Source of the DNA: Porogramme epimiltina
Lineage: Eukaryota; Basidiomycota; Agaricomycetes; Polyporales; Polyporaceae
DNA: 64,000 nt
Reading direction: 5' to 3'
NCBI GenBank assembly: GCA_900155495.1
Contig: FTLJ01000472.1
Coordinates: 1 to 64,000, forward strand
Position 1 is the first letter of the stretch, and every line of letters begins with the position of its first letter. Shown here piece by piece: positions 25,400 to 36,705 of this stretch. A program made the position numbers and the translations under genes. The notes under the pieces are model-generated. The model was not told the DNA's origin. It did no database searches and saw only the letters and a list, made by a program, of their open reading frames with translations.

Positions 25400-27587
25400 A
25401 TGTCAGAAGAACAACCCAGCGGCCACGGGATGCCCCCTTTCTGTGGCACACTAGCTCGGGCTGGTTCCGATGTTACGAGTGGAAATGCGACGTCGGGTTG
25501 TTCCACCAGCCAAGTCGACCCGTTGCTGCTCATTCGTCAGCTGCTACGGTCCTTAGATCATGGTTACTCCCACTTGAGGTACGCTGAGTTGGTATCTTTG
25601 AAATCGAGTTTTCTCTAACCCTTGTCCTTTAGCTTCGACGATGTGAGCTTTCTCATCCGGCAGGCTCACTGTACGGCTCACAAATTGCTACCTACAATAA
25701 CAGCTCGAATCGCTACAACTAGGCGCCCAGGAATTCTTATTAAAAGTTCGACGCCTTCGCACTCAGCGTGCTCTATGCGTGTCAAACCTTCCCGAAGAGG
25801 TTTTCCTGTTAATTTGCGAGAACGTTGTCGAACGTCAAGCATGGCGCCCGTTCATCTCCTCCAGCCACGTGAATCACGAATGGGAATACACCCCTGAGAT
25901 CGTCAAAAACAAGTACATTCGACCTCTCCTCACTCTCACCCACGTGTGCCGGGCGTGGCGCAACGTGGTGATAGGTTTCCCCTCACTCTGGGCCTACGAA
26001 GACGTGTGGATGTCGCAGCCGCTCATCGACACCTTCGCAGAGCGAGCGGGAACCGTACGACGGTTGTATCAAACATTCGATTTGGCATACTTGATGACCC
26101 GTGAAACCGAGAGGTTAGCTATTGATATACAAAGTCCGCAACTGCGTCATGCTATGATATACCTCCGGGACTCAAAGGAGTCTTTGTAACAATATGTCAC
26201 ACATTTCCCCCTCAAAGCTCCCAACCTGGAAAGCCTATCAATCGCTGCAATCGACTCCGTGGATGTTGGTTTCGCCAGCCTCTCCCTCCCATCCTCGCCA
26301 TACCTGTTCCATGGGCATACATCCTCTATACGAGCTCTGGCGCTCTCCCCAATACTACATGTCGTTCCCTACGACTCATTTCCGAATCTCACGCATCTCT
26401 ATTTGTCGTTTCCCCCGCGATCACATGATCCACAAGTCTCAGTTCACCTAAACCCTCTCGATGATCTCCTCAGCCTACTATCAGCGGCCCCGATGGTTCA
26501 ATTCTTGGGCGTCTTCCAAGTGTACGACGACTTCTCCCTTCGAAATCCGTCTTCTTATCCCCGATTGCACCTCCCTCATATGCGGAATATCACAATTGGG
26601 GAATCCAACTGGCAATATCCGTATCACTTGCTCAGTCACATGACTTTCCATGAAAGTGCCCACATCTACGTGACTGACTCGTGGCTTGGCCGGCTTGAAG
26701 AGCAAGAGGATGCCTCTGGAGCTCGACTCCCACAAGTTTCTCTCCCATTTGCTACAAGAATGAAAGTCAAGTTGGAAGCGTGGTCTATCCATGTTGTTGT
26801 GGAGGGTCCGTTAGACCCCTTTCAGAGACCTATAGGACGACTCTACTGCGAGTACGATGTTGGTTACTTCGAATTCGAATACAGAGTGGAGAATCCCATC
26901 GGTGCCCAGGGTACCGAAAACTCTTGGCCGGGAACCCTTCTGGAATTCATTCCCATATCGTCTCTTGTTACCCTCCACATTTGCCTCCCCCCCTCTCAAC
27001 AAGGAGCCTTCGCCGACGGTGTAATCCCATTTATGGAAGAACTAGTGGAACTGGTTATCCTACTTCCTAAAAAGCACAGAGACGATACCGAGTTGGAGAT
27101 GCTAGCCTCGGCCCAGGGTATGCAAAACAACGCACACATATTCGTTCATCTGCTCTCTATTCTTCAACGGAATAACCCTGTGGCATGCCCCGCACTATCC
27201 GAGCTTGGTGTTACTATCTCGCTCTCTGACACCACATTGTCGCAAAGCCAGCCGGTACTCGATAACATCCTGGAGATCTTGCGCGTACGTGCAAGCATCA
27301 AGCATCCTATCCGCCGCTTCTTCACACAGCCCTCGAAGGAGCCCATGGAGTGGGTCACGAGATGTGGAGGGTCTCTTGACGTCGAATTGCTGCGGCTCCG
27401 TGAGATGTGCGAAGTCTGGTTGGAATCGATTAAGCAGGTCGTTGAGGTGGTGGATGCAGCATGGGACCTTGAGCCTGGATATGATATGGAGGTATTCACA
27501 CCAGGATCGTTTTATGAAGATGAGGAGGCGATGGTAGAGCGGTACTGGAGGCTGAACGAAGGAGACAAGCCATGGTTTTCCATTTAG
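25400..27587 (+). CDS. F-box-like protein, copy 1; in-frame stop or optional intron
   Basis: Exons 25400-25578, a 10-nt microexon 25633-25642, and 25704 onward, aligned with copies 2 and 3. The N-terminal ~60 residues are Ser/Gly-rich. The F-box-like motif begins NLPEEVFLLICENVVER, followed by LTLTHVCRAWRNVVIG, then a long variable C-terminal region of the kind basidiomycete F-box proteins use to bind targets for SCF ubiquitin ligase. Exon 3 has an in-frame TAA at 26187-26189 where the paralogues are open. Either the gene is broken there (protein of ~220 aa), or a 93-nt intron 26186-26278 (TTT|GTAACA ... TCGCCAG|C) is removed, giving 659 aa; the spliced frame is intact to the stop at 27587. 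Without the stop the exon would be colinear with the paralogues. Confidence 0.72.
25633..25642 (+). other. 10-nt microexon of F-box copy 1
   Basis: Sequence CTTCGACGAT between acceptor TTTAG and donor GTGAGC. Equivalent 10-nt exons sit at the same place in copies 2 (28232-28241) and 3 (31664-31673), and each keeps the frame. Confidence 0.85.
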
Positions 27588-27999
27588 GCATCCTTTCCCC
27601 ACCCCTGTGCCTCCTAGTCCGTAGTAGCAAAGTTACCGAACACACTATTATCAAACGCAGTAACGCAGTCTCTACTGTACCGCACCATATGTTTAGATGT
27701 GTGAGGTACTGCATGTACCAACCCACCTTGAGTTCTGGGGAAGCATGAAAGCCATGGAAGATCGATGGTGAATGCCGGCGCTAGGGCCCGGAGTACGTAT
27801 ATGTACAGTATACATAGCATCGACTCCGACTCGCCCGAGTGCCACAGGTCATGTCGCGTGCATCACGTGAATATGACGCTGGTCATATTACTTAATGAGT
27901 GACGCGTCCCTCTCGATCGAACCGTGACCTGCGAATCCCCAAATCTGATCATTTGGCTCTTTCATAAGGTCTCCCTTCTATCACGTCGCTCTCTATTAG
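27588..27999. promoter_or_regulatory. Interval between F-box genes 1 and 2
   Basis: No coding exon. An ATCACGTG box lies at 27862-27869, about 130 bases before the start of copy 2. Confidence 0.45.
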
Positions 28000-30149
28000 A
28001 TGTCGGGTCTACGACTCAGCAACTCACAGGAGGCCGGTGCCAGCGGTGCGCGAGCGACGGACGACAGTCAAGTTACTATCCTTAGGTTGGCACCGCCTTG
28101 TCGAACCCGTCTTTCAGAACTCTTCCACCCACTGCTTACGTCTTTACGTGGGGCTAGCTCCCAAATGAGGTGCGTTGAACTACTACTTACTCATACAACC
28201 GTCCCCTCAATATCACTCTCCCATTCCTCAGCTTGAGCGAGGTGAGTATTCTTGTCAGGGATATGACTCCGTTCATCCCTGTCCAAAACGCACGATTGGC
28301 TTACCCATCGTCATAGCTCCAGTCTCTGGAACTTAGTGGGATACGGGTGTTGGTGGAAGCTCGGCGTCTCATTAACTGCCACGCTGCTATATCGCAACTC
28401 CCAGAGAACGTTTTCGTCATGATCTGTGAGAACGTCGTCGAACGAAGCTTGTGGCGCCCAGTCATTTCCGGCATCGATGGCGCATGGCCAATCACCGATG
28501 AGGTCAAGAGCGAATACATTGAGCCTCTCCTTACTCTCACCCATGTCTGCCAATCCTGGCGCAATGTGGTGATAGGTCACTCCACCTTCTGGGCCTATAC
28601 GGAACCCTGGCTCATGTCGCAGCCGCTTTTCGACATGTTCATCGAGCGAGCGGGAGACGCGGGGTTATTTCACGCTTTCTACGCCTCATCACTCTGCGAA
28701 ATCAATCAGAAGGTGATACTCGACACTCATAGTCCACGGCTACGTCGCCTTGTAATACATCGTGATGATACATCTGCATTCTCACAGCACTACTCTATGT
28801 ATTTTCCCCTCAAAGCCCAAGCCTTAGAATGTCTTTCAATCACTTCAGACGACGCGATGTTTGGCATCGACCGCTTTGCCGATGAACCTTCCCCATATCT
28901 ATTCCATGAACGCACTTCCCCTATACGAGCATTGGCACTTTCCCCAATATTACGTCTGGTTCCTCGCGATTCATTTCCGAACCTCACCCATCTCTACATA
29001 TCGTTCGGTCGACAAACATATCGGGACCTAAACCCTCTCGACGATCTTCTAGAACTACTGTCAAATACTCCGATGGTCCAATTTCTGCACGTCTCTCGGA
29101 CGCACCACATCTTTCCCCCTCAAGATCCATCCACCCATCCCCGATTGTGCCTGCTCCAGATGCGGAATATAACAATAGCGGACACCCATTGGCAGTATCC
29201 GTATCATTTGCTCAACCATATTGCCCTTCACGAAGACACCCACGTCTACATGATCGACCCGTGCCTTGCCCAACAAGAGGTGGAGGATGTCTCCCGAGCA
29301 CGGCTACCGCAAGTTTCTCTTCCCCTGGCCAAACGGATGAAGATTAAGTCTAAGAACGAGGGCGAAGTTATCGAAATCGTTGTAGAAGGTCCGCTAGACT
29401 CCATTCAAAGACCCAAGGGACGCCTTCGCGTTTCGTACGGTAGTGACGAGTTTCTCTTGGAAGATGTGGTGGATCATGACGACGAGGCCAACACTTGGCG
29501 GGTGTTGTGGCTGACAACCCTGCCCAGGACCACGCTCCTGTCGTCCCTCCTTTCCCTTCACATATCCCTCCACATATCCCATCAATCTGTTTTCATGGAC
29601 AGTGTCATCCCTAGCATGCAGAAGCTCGTGGAACTCGTCATCCTGCTTCCATCAGATCCAGGAGATTCAGTGCAATCCCAGGGGATTGAGACCAACTCAC
29701 CCATATTCAACTGCCTTCTCCCCCTTCTTCAACAAAAGAACCCAGTCATCTGCCCCGCTCTATCCGAGCTCGGTGTTACTCTCTTCATTCCCGACAACAG
29801 ACCCTCGCAAGGCCAGCCAGTATTCGACAATATCCTAGAAATCGTGCGCGCACGCTCAAACATAGGGTATCCCATACGCCGCTTCTTCATGCAGCCCTCG
29901 AAGTCCGCTTGTCGCCGGTATATGTCAACAGGGTCAAATAGCCTCAAATACGTACGGTGGCATCATAAGTGGTTTGAGGACTGGCTAGGAATGATGAGCC
30001 AGGTCGTCGAGGTGGTGGAATCATTATGGGACCTTGAGGAACGTGACATGGAGGTATTCACACCAGGGTCGTTTTATGAAGCTGAGGAGGCGAAGGCAGA
30101 GCAGTACTGGGAGCTAGAAGGAGTAGATAAACCATGGTCTTCCTTGTAA
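28000..30149 (+). CDS. F-box-like protein, copy 2 (670 aa)
   Basis: Exons 28000-28169, microexon 28232-28241 and 28317-30149 (2013 nt, in frame). The N-terminal leader (MSGLRLSNSQEAG) is followed after the microexon by a helix and the F-box-like motif QLPENVFVMICENVVER, then LLTLTHVCQSWRNVVIGH. The rest (~500 aa) has regularly spaced Leu-rich segments such as DSFPNLTHLYISF and LSSLLSLHISLHI, weakly like a leucine-rich-repeat target domain. It ends in an acidic, aromatic tail (GSFYEAEEAKAEQYWELEG). The predicted role is substrate receptor of an SCF E3 ligase, inferred from the motif. The start ATG matches that of copy 3 (MSGLQLNNSQ). Confidence 0.87.
28232..28241 (+). other. 10-nt microexon of F-box copy 2
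   Basis: CTTGAGCGAG between CCTCAG and GTGAGT. It joins AG| of exon 1 to CTC of exon 3 without changing frame. Confidence 0.87.
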
Positions 30150-30249
30150 TGTTACCCGAGTCTCGTACTCCTGCCCCTTGCGCTTCTGGTTCATAGCAAT
30201 CCCAAACCTACTGTCCTCAATTACTGAAGCATAGGGTCTTCCCCTCACG

Positions 30250-30720
30250 CCGCCCCCAGGAAGTCCCCGTCGTCGCTTCCGCGGGCGTACCTATGGCTCT
30301 AGGCGAGGTTTACCAGCGCGCACATCTTCTCAGGCTCATCACCACAGAACTGAAGCAGCTGCACCTCGTCGTTGACCAACACAAGCACGTACGGCTGTGC
30401 GTCCCTATCCCGCTCGCACGACGGACGCGACCCACTGCCCGCCCTCCTCGCCTCCGTCCTGCAGAGTAGGGTAGGGGTCGGGCGGCGCGGAGATGTTAAA
30501 CAGCCCGAGCGCAAGGTACAAGGCGTTGTATTGTACCCCTAGTTTTCGTGTGTTAAATTAGCGTAGACCGTGCGCCTGAGCGGGAGCTGGAGAGATGTGT
30601 GTTGCATCGTGTAATCTTGCACGGGCTTGTCCGTGAGGCGCGCGAGGAGCTCGTTCACGTACTCAATGCTGCGCATGCGGCCCACTTGCGGGGCCATATC
30701 TATATAGCCCCTCGTCAGTT
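30250..30720 (-). pseudogene. Broken last exon of a phytase-like phosphatase
   Basis: On the minus strand this segment matches the last exon of the intact gene at 33794-35884. Recognisable pieces are YVNELLARLTDKPVQD, YANLTHEN and VLVNDEVQLLQFCG. It has an extra base near its 5' end, a deletion of roughly 30 nt in the middle, and it has lost the C-terminal codons, so no continuous frame exists. A few bases of the preceding intron are also shared (CCTCGTCAGTTGC). The other six exons are absent. It is a partial duplicate lying beside duplicated block B. Confidence 0.85.
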
Positions 30721-31170
30721 GCAATCGCTCAATCACAGAAGAACCCACGCCTCCAACGTCGTTCGTTACTTACGTGGCTTCTGCGGCACTGATCACTGCG
30801 CTGAGCACGACTAGAGCTTGTGCCGGCGCGAGTACATATCGTGCATTGAACGCTTCCTAAAATTCACCTGGCGAGTGCAGCATCCTAGGCGCGTGCTCAA
30901 CGAGCCTGTACACGAAGATAAGGAGGAGTCGAAAGCGGAAGTGCTCCAATGCACTCACACGTCATTAGCGTCGAGCACTGCAGGGCCTGAGCGGGGTCAC
31001 CACAATGGAAGCAAATACAAATGCCACGGATCGGGGTACATGAACGTCGCGAGGGCAGTTTGCGGGCGCGAGATGGAATGATCTGCAAGCGATCGGTGGC
31101 TACGCTCGAAAGCCTGAGATGTTAGGGTGCGCGAGGATGGGAGAGCCGGTGTGGGTGAGATATGGGTGCG
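30720..31170. repeat. Duplicated block, copy B (partner at 24290-24790)
   Basis: Same orientation and landmarks as copy A. On the minus strand 30866-30770 reads as an open stretch between TTTTAG and GTAAGT (EAFNARYVLAPAQ..., ending SAAEAT), which looks like an exon. Copy A keeps the ending but shifts frame before it. No larger gene can be built around it. Confidence 0.7.
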
Positions 31171-31425
31171 GAGAGGGGGATAAGAATGTACGAATTGGAG
31201 GAATGGGCAGCACCTGGCCGCCATATGAGCCCGGGACCCCATCGGAGCCCGAATCACTGCGGGCACGAGTCACGTCTGATACGACAATGGGATCACGTGG
31301 CTGTTACGTCACGCGTTGCCTCCCCCATTACCCGGGAATCACGCGGACTTTAGCTGGCAAATCCGAAAACCCAACCCTTCGGCTCGGTCATACGGTTTCC
31401 TTTCTGTCACGACGCTCTCTTTTCA
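31171..31425. promoter_or_regulatory. Upstream region of F-box gene 3
   Basis: An ATCACGTG box is at 31292-31299, about 130 bases before the start, followed by TTACGTCACGCG. The same 8-mer stands before copies 1 and 2. Confidence 0.5.
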
Positions 31426-33601
31426 ATGTCGGGTCTACAACTCAACAACTCACAAGGGGTCACTCGTGCCAGCGGTGCTCCAACGATAGACGTCAGTCAA
31501 GTTACTACCCTCATGCTGCCACCGCCTTGTCGAACCCAAATTTTGTCGGAGCTCTTTCGCCCACTGCTTGCGTCCTTACGTGGCGCTAGCTCACAGACAA
31601 GGTGCGCTTAATCATTGACTACTCGTAAACCCATTTCCTCAACATCACTCTCCCATTGCTTAGCTTGATCGAGGTGAGCATTCTTGCCGGGGATAGAACT
31701 TAGTTCATCCCGTCTCACAGCGCACGAGCGGCTTACCTATGCCACAGCTCTTCTCGCTAGAAACTAGTGGACTACAAGTACTGGCAGAAGTTCGGCGTCT
31801 CATGAACTGCCACGCGCCAATATCGCAACTCCCAGAGAACGTTTTCGTGATGATCTGCGAGAACGTCGTCGAACGAAGCTCATGGCGCCCATGGCTCATC
31901 ACCGGCATGTTCGAACAGACCTCTACAATGCCGATCACGTACTCAGTCAAGAGAGAATACATTCAGCCCCTCCTTACTCTCACTCATGTCTGCCGGTCAT
32001 GGCGTAATGTAGTGATAGGTCACTCCACCTTCTGGGCGTATGCAGATCCTACGCTCATGCCGCAGTCCCTCTTCGACACATTCATCGAGCGAGCGAGAGA
32101 TACGAGGTTATTTTACGCATTCTACGCCTCCGAGTCGCTCTGTGGAACTGAGAAGGCGATACTCGACACCCGTGGCCCACGACTACGTCACCTGACAATA
32201 CACCGCGATGATACAACGGCATTCCCGCGACAATACGCGACGTATTTCCCTCTTAAAGCCTCTGCCCTAGAAAGTCTCTCAATCACTTCAGAAGACGCCA
32301 GGTTTGGAATCGACGACTTTTCCAGTGACGCTTCACCGTATCTATTCCATGAACGCACTTCCCCTATACGAGCATTGGCGCTTTCCCCCATTTTACGTCT
32401 GGTTCCCCGTGATTCATTCCCGAGTCTCACCCACCTCTATATATCGTTCTACCGGCAAGAAGTACAGGGTGTAGACCCTCTCAATGATCTTCTCAGGCTG
32501 CTCTCAAATACCCCGATGGTCCAATTTCTGTGGGTCTTTCAGATACACCGCGTCTTTCCACCTCAAGATCCGTCTACCCATCCTCGATTACGCCTCCCCC
32601 AGTTGCGGAATATAACAATCGCGGACACCCACTGGCAATATGCATCTCACTTGCTCAGCCATCTCTCCCTTCACGAAGATGCCCACATCTACGTGACTGA
32701 CATATGGCTCGCTCAACAAGAGGTGGAGGACGTCTCCCTCGCACGGCTCCCACACGCTTCTCTCCCCTTCGCCAAGCGAATGAAGATCAAGTCTGAGAAA
32801 GCAAACGGAGCTATCCAGCTCGTCATGGAAGGCCCTGTGGACTCCACTCAAAGACCCAAAGGACGACTTGACACCTCATTCGATGTTGATGTCCTGGACG
32901 GCCGGGTGGATGCTAACGGTGCTAGCGCTTTGTGCGTGTCGTGGTTGAAAACCCTCCCTAAGACCATCCTCCTATCGTCTCTCCTAACCCTCCACATATC
33001 CCTCCACACATCCCATCAATCTGCTTTCGCCGACAGTGTCATTCCCCATATGCAGAAACTAGTGGAACTCGTCGTCTTGCTTCCGTCAGAGCCGTGTCCG
33101 TCAGACGGAAGATATTCGAAGGCTTACTGGAAGGGACTTGCAGCTAATTCGCACATATTCAATTGCCTTCTCCTCCTTCTTCAAAAAAGGAACCCAGTAC
33201 TCTGTCCTTCCCTGTCTGAGCTTGGTGTTACAGTCTTCATTCCCTCCAAGAGCCCTTCTGAAGGTGAATCAGTATTCGACAAAATTCTGGCGATCGTACA
33301 CGCACGCTCAAACATTGGGTACCCCATCCGCCGCTTCTTTATGCAGCCCTCGAATTCCGCTTGTCGCGGGTACGTGTTCCAATCGTTGGATCGCTCTAAG
33401 GACATGTCAAGGCATCGAAAAAGGCTCGAGGGTTGGCTAGAATCAATTGGGCAGGTCGTTGAGGTGGTTGACGGACTATGGGACCTTGACGAACGTGATA
33501 TGGAGGTATTCACATCAGGGTCGTTCTATGAAGATGAGGAGGCAAGGGCAGAGCAGTACTGGAAGTTAGAAGACGCGGATAAGCCATGGGCTTCCATGTA
33601 G
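31426..33601 (+). CDS. F-box-like protein, copy 3 (679 aa)
   Basis: Exons 31426-31601, microexon 31664-31673 and 31748-33601 (2040 nt, in frame). The layout is the same as copy 2: Ser/Thr-rich leader, F-box-like motif QLPENVFVMICENVVER, LLTLTHVCRSWRNVVIGH, a Leu-rich C-terminal region with FPSLTHLYISF and LSSLLTLHISLH, and a tail GSFYEDEEARAEQYWK. It is closer to copy 2 than to copy 1 by inspection. It probably confers substrate specificity on an SCF ubiquitin ligase. It lies tail to tail with the phosphatase gene, the two stops being fewer than 200 bases apart. Confidence 0.87.
31664..31673 (+). other. 10-nt microexon of F-box copy 3
   Basis: CTTGATCGAG between GCTTAG and GTGAGC, at the same position and phase as in the other two copies. 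Confidence 0.87.
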
Positions 33602-33793
33602 TAGCCCCTCGTGTCTTGCCCTCACCCCTGTGCCTCTATTCCGTAGCGTTGCAGAATCCGCTCTTCTCAATCGCAGGAACAGTGTCTTTATATCACGCTG
33701 CATATCCAATATCTAGATGAGCCGAGCACTGTATGGAACCGGCGCGCGGCTTCGGCCTCTAGTAATAGCATTGCCAGTGTTTTCACCGTACAT

Positions 33794-35884
33794 CTAGTTA
33801 TAGCACTTCAGGAAGTCCCCGTCTCCGCTTCTGCGCGCATACCCCTGGCTCTTGACAAAGTCTCCCAGCGCACACATCTTCTCCTGGCCACCTCCGCAGA
33901 GCTCGAGCGGCTGCACCTCGTCGTTGACCAACACACGCACGTACGTCCGCGCTTCCCCATCCCGCTCGCAGGACAGGCGCTCCGTGACCATGCGCGATGA
34001 GAACGGCACCATACGCGACGCGACCCATTGCCCACCCTGCGCGCCTCCGTCCTGCGGAGACGCGCGCGGGTCGAGCGGCTCTGAGACGTTGAAGAGCCCG
34101 AGCGCTGCGTACACGGCCACCATGAGGTTCTCGTGTGTGAAGTCGGCATAGACAGTGCGCCCGAGTGGGAACTCGAGGGACGCGTTGTGCGTCGTGTGGT
34201 CTTGCACGGGCTTGTCCGTCAGGCGCGCGAGGAGCTCGTTCACGTACCCAACGCCGCGAATGCGGCCCAGCGGGGCGCCGTATCTGTATTGCCCTCGTCA
34301 GTTGCCATCTTCGCCTCACGAGGCAGAACAGAAAGTAGGGCTCACCCGGTACGATAGTACTTCTCGAGGTCCCCGTAGTACTCGAATGCGCGGAAGTCTT
34401 CGTCGTCGAAGAGCGCGCAGAATGGGGATAGCACCTCCTTCGCGACGGACTCAAACGGGCACATCGCAAGCAGGCCAAAGACGTGGGTGACGTTGAGCTT
34501 CGCCCCTGGAGCGTCGCGATTCAGGCGTGCGACAATGCGCGGGCCGAAGACGGACAGCCAGATGCTGGTCTCGCGCGAGCCGTCCGGCGCGTTCGGGCAG
34601 TCTTGGTTGAGGGTGTTGTTGACCTAATGGCGGATGAAGACCTTTGAAATCTGAGACTAGGGGCAAGCGTACCTCTTCGGAGATGATGGTGTTCAGGTAA
34701 GGTTGTACGCGTTGGTGACTTGCAGCAGCAAATCCTGAAGCAATAGCGTTAGTGAGCGGAAGGGTGCGTAGGATATAGTTTGCGCACCGACTGTCCAATT
34801 GGTCGCCGTGGATACCACGCGAGGGGCGCCCGCTGCGCGCACGAATGGCACGTTATGTGGGTCGACGAGATGCTCGTATCTCTTGAACGCGATTTGCCCG
34901 GACTCGAACGTCCTAGAAGCAGATACACTAAGTCAATGTCCCAGTGAACAAACAGGCGAAACCCACTGTGCAGCTCCGAATGGCACCAAGTCATCCGCGC
35001 CGAGATCGTATTCGTAGCCCTTCATGAACTTCAACTTCTTGTCTATGAACTTATCGGCGGCCGCAAGGTGTTTCACCCCGTCGCCATACTGCTCCCCGTC
35101 GTCTCCGTTTGGGTATCGCGCGCCATGGCGCTGCAACTACGCATCACATCGACATCAACATTCTGACTTAAAACCATAGAAGACGTCGTTACTTACGATG
35201 TTGACCTGCAGGAAGTCGCCCCGAGACAGTCAGTTCTTCAATCTCATATTTGGGTGGATGATACTGGGATGACATCACACGCCCTTCGACAAACATAGTC
35301 CTCGTCAACGCAGGACACAGCACACACCCATGACTTTCATTCCGCCTTAGCCCGGTCACACGAGCAAGTGCCAACCCACGCGCAAGGCCGCGCCTCCTTC
35401 ACGCGTCCCTCATCTCCAGCCACCAGCGCACCTAGGCCACAGGCACGCCGCCCTCGCGCCTCCCAGCCCCGCGCAGCCCCAACACGGATCCGCGACTCAC
35501 CTGCGTGATGTTGCACCCCTCCGGCGGGGGCTCGTACGCGGCCAGCGCGTGCCACGGCGAGTACATCGCCCACTTGGTCTGCATCGCGCGCGGCACGCCC
35601 AGCGGCGGTGCGTGGATGATGCTCGTCGCCGCCGCCTCGCGGTCCAAAGGGTCTATCTCGGTGTCGCCGTCGGCCGCGCGCGCGTAGAACCACCACCAGA
35701 GCACGTAGGCGGTGAAGGTGAGGATGGTGAAGGTCGTGCGGATGCAGCCTGTCGTGGCGCAGCCGCAGCCGCACTTCCGCCTGCGCGGGCTTTCTGTGCG
35801 GGCGTGGTCGGAGGAGATGGAGGAGTAGGACGCGACAGTCGGGAGGGGCGGGAGGGATTTGGTTGAGTTCTTGCGCGTGGGCAT
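33794..35884 (-). CDS. Phytase-like histidine acid phosphatase, membrane-anchored (505 aa)
   Basis: Minus-strand exons in transcript order: 35884-35501, 35205-35197 (9 nt), 35136-34967, 34912-34788, 34734-34673, 34623-34346, 34283-33794 (1518 nt, in frame). A Ser/Arg/Cys-rich N-terminus and a hydrophobic segment at about 50-68 predict a type II membrane anchor rather than a cleaved signal. The 9-nt exon encodes VNI and restores the family motif TQVNILQRHGARYP; His135 would be the phosphorylated nucleophile. The second catalytic motif reads THEN (H393-E394), so Glu stands where Asp is usual (HD). The reaction would be phosphomonoester hydrolysis, phytate being a candidate substrate. A broken copy of the last exon lies at 30250-30720. 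Intron 1 is long (295 nt). Confidence 0.88.
35197..35205 (-). other. 9-nt microexon of the phytase-like gene
   Basis: GTCAACATC between CTGCAG and GTAAGT, phase 0 on both sides. It supplies Val-Asn-Ile directly before LQRHGARYP, as in related phosphatases. Confidence 0.83.
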
Positions 35885-36705
35885 CGTGGTTGCTGTGTCG
35901 GTCGCGGGCTGATGTCGCAGAGTGAGGGAGGGGAATGAGCGCGGAGTCGGGAGGGCGTACCAAGGTTCGCGCGGGGATCTTAAGCATTAAGCAGGCGCGG
36001 ATGAGTTCGCGCGGGCCGTGCGGACTGCAGCGCGAAGACGTGAGGAGGATGCGCGGGCGACGTCACTCGCGCGCGCGATTGTGGAAGCGCCCATCGTTCA
36101 GCGCAGGCCGGGCGGGCCACGATAAACAGGGCCGCGAGTTCTTTTGAGTTGCGGAAGGTGCGCGGGACCCGGTCTGGATGGGGGACGAAGGGCATGAGCG
36201 ATAGGTGTGGCGGAGATGAACGCACATTGGAACAAACGAGGAACGTGCGCGCCGCAGATCCGTAGGAACGCGCGGGCGCTGTGAGGATGCGCGAAGGCTA
36301 GGCTTTCTCGGGATATTTTCCTCTTCGTTAGACGTACAAACATCTTTTCTTTGGGGGATAGAACGAGCGAAAAGAGGACTGTATTGGTTTTTCCGACCCT
36401 GTGCGTCTGACTCGGAGAAGCACCACGCAAGTAATGACTGGATTTTCCGACGATGAATATATGTGATTGCCATAGATTAGCAATCGCCTTGTAAAGGTAC
36501 AGTATATAGATCTCCCTAATAGCTACGCAGGACACAGGGGTAAGCTTCTCGTAGCGAGAAGAGGGAACATCAAAGGCACACCGCTATCGCTCATCCCAAG
36601 ACCCGATACTATGGTGTCAGCAGGGTCGATGTATGGCAGAACGAGATGCATGTGAGGATGAGAGCAGTGTATGCCGGAGCCAGATGTGCATACATGAAGT
36701 ACACG
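35885..36705. other. Intergenic, no gene seen
   Basis: Promoter side of the phosphatase gene and 3' side of the 202-aa gene. Only short shadow frames are present. Confidence 0.5.

Noticed and set aside
26186..26217. 32-nt intron as explanation for the F-box copy 1 stop
   Set aside because: Too short for fungal splicing; the 93-nt alternative keeps the frame and has a reasonable length.
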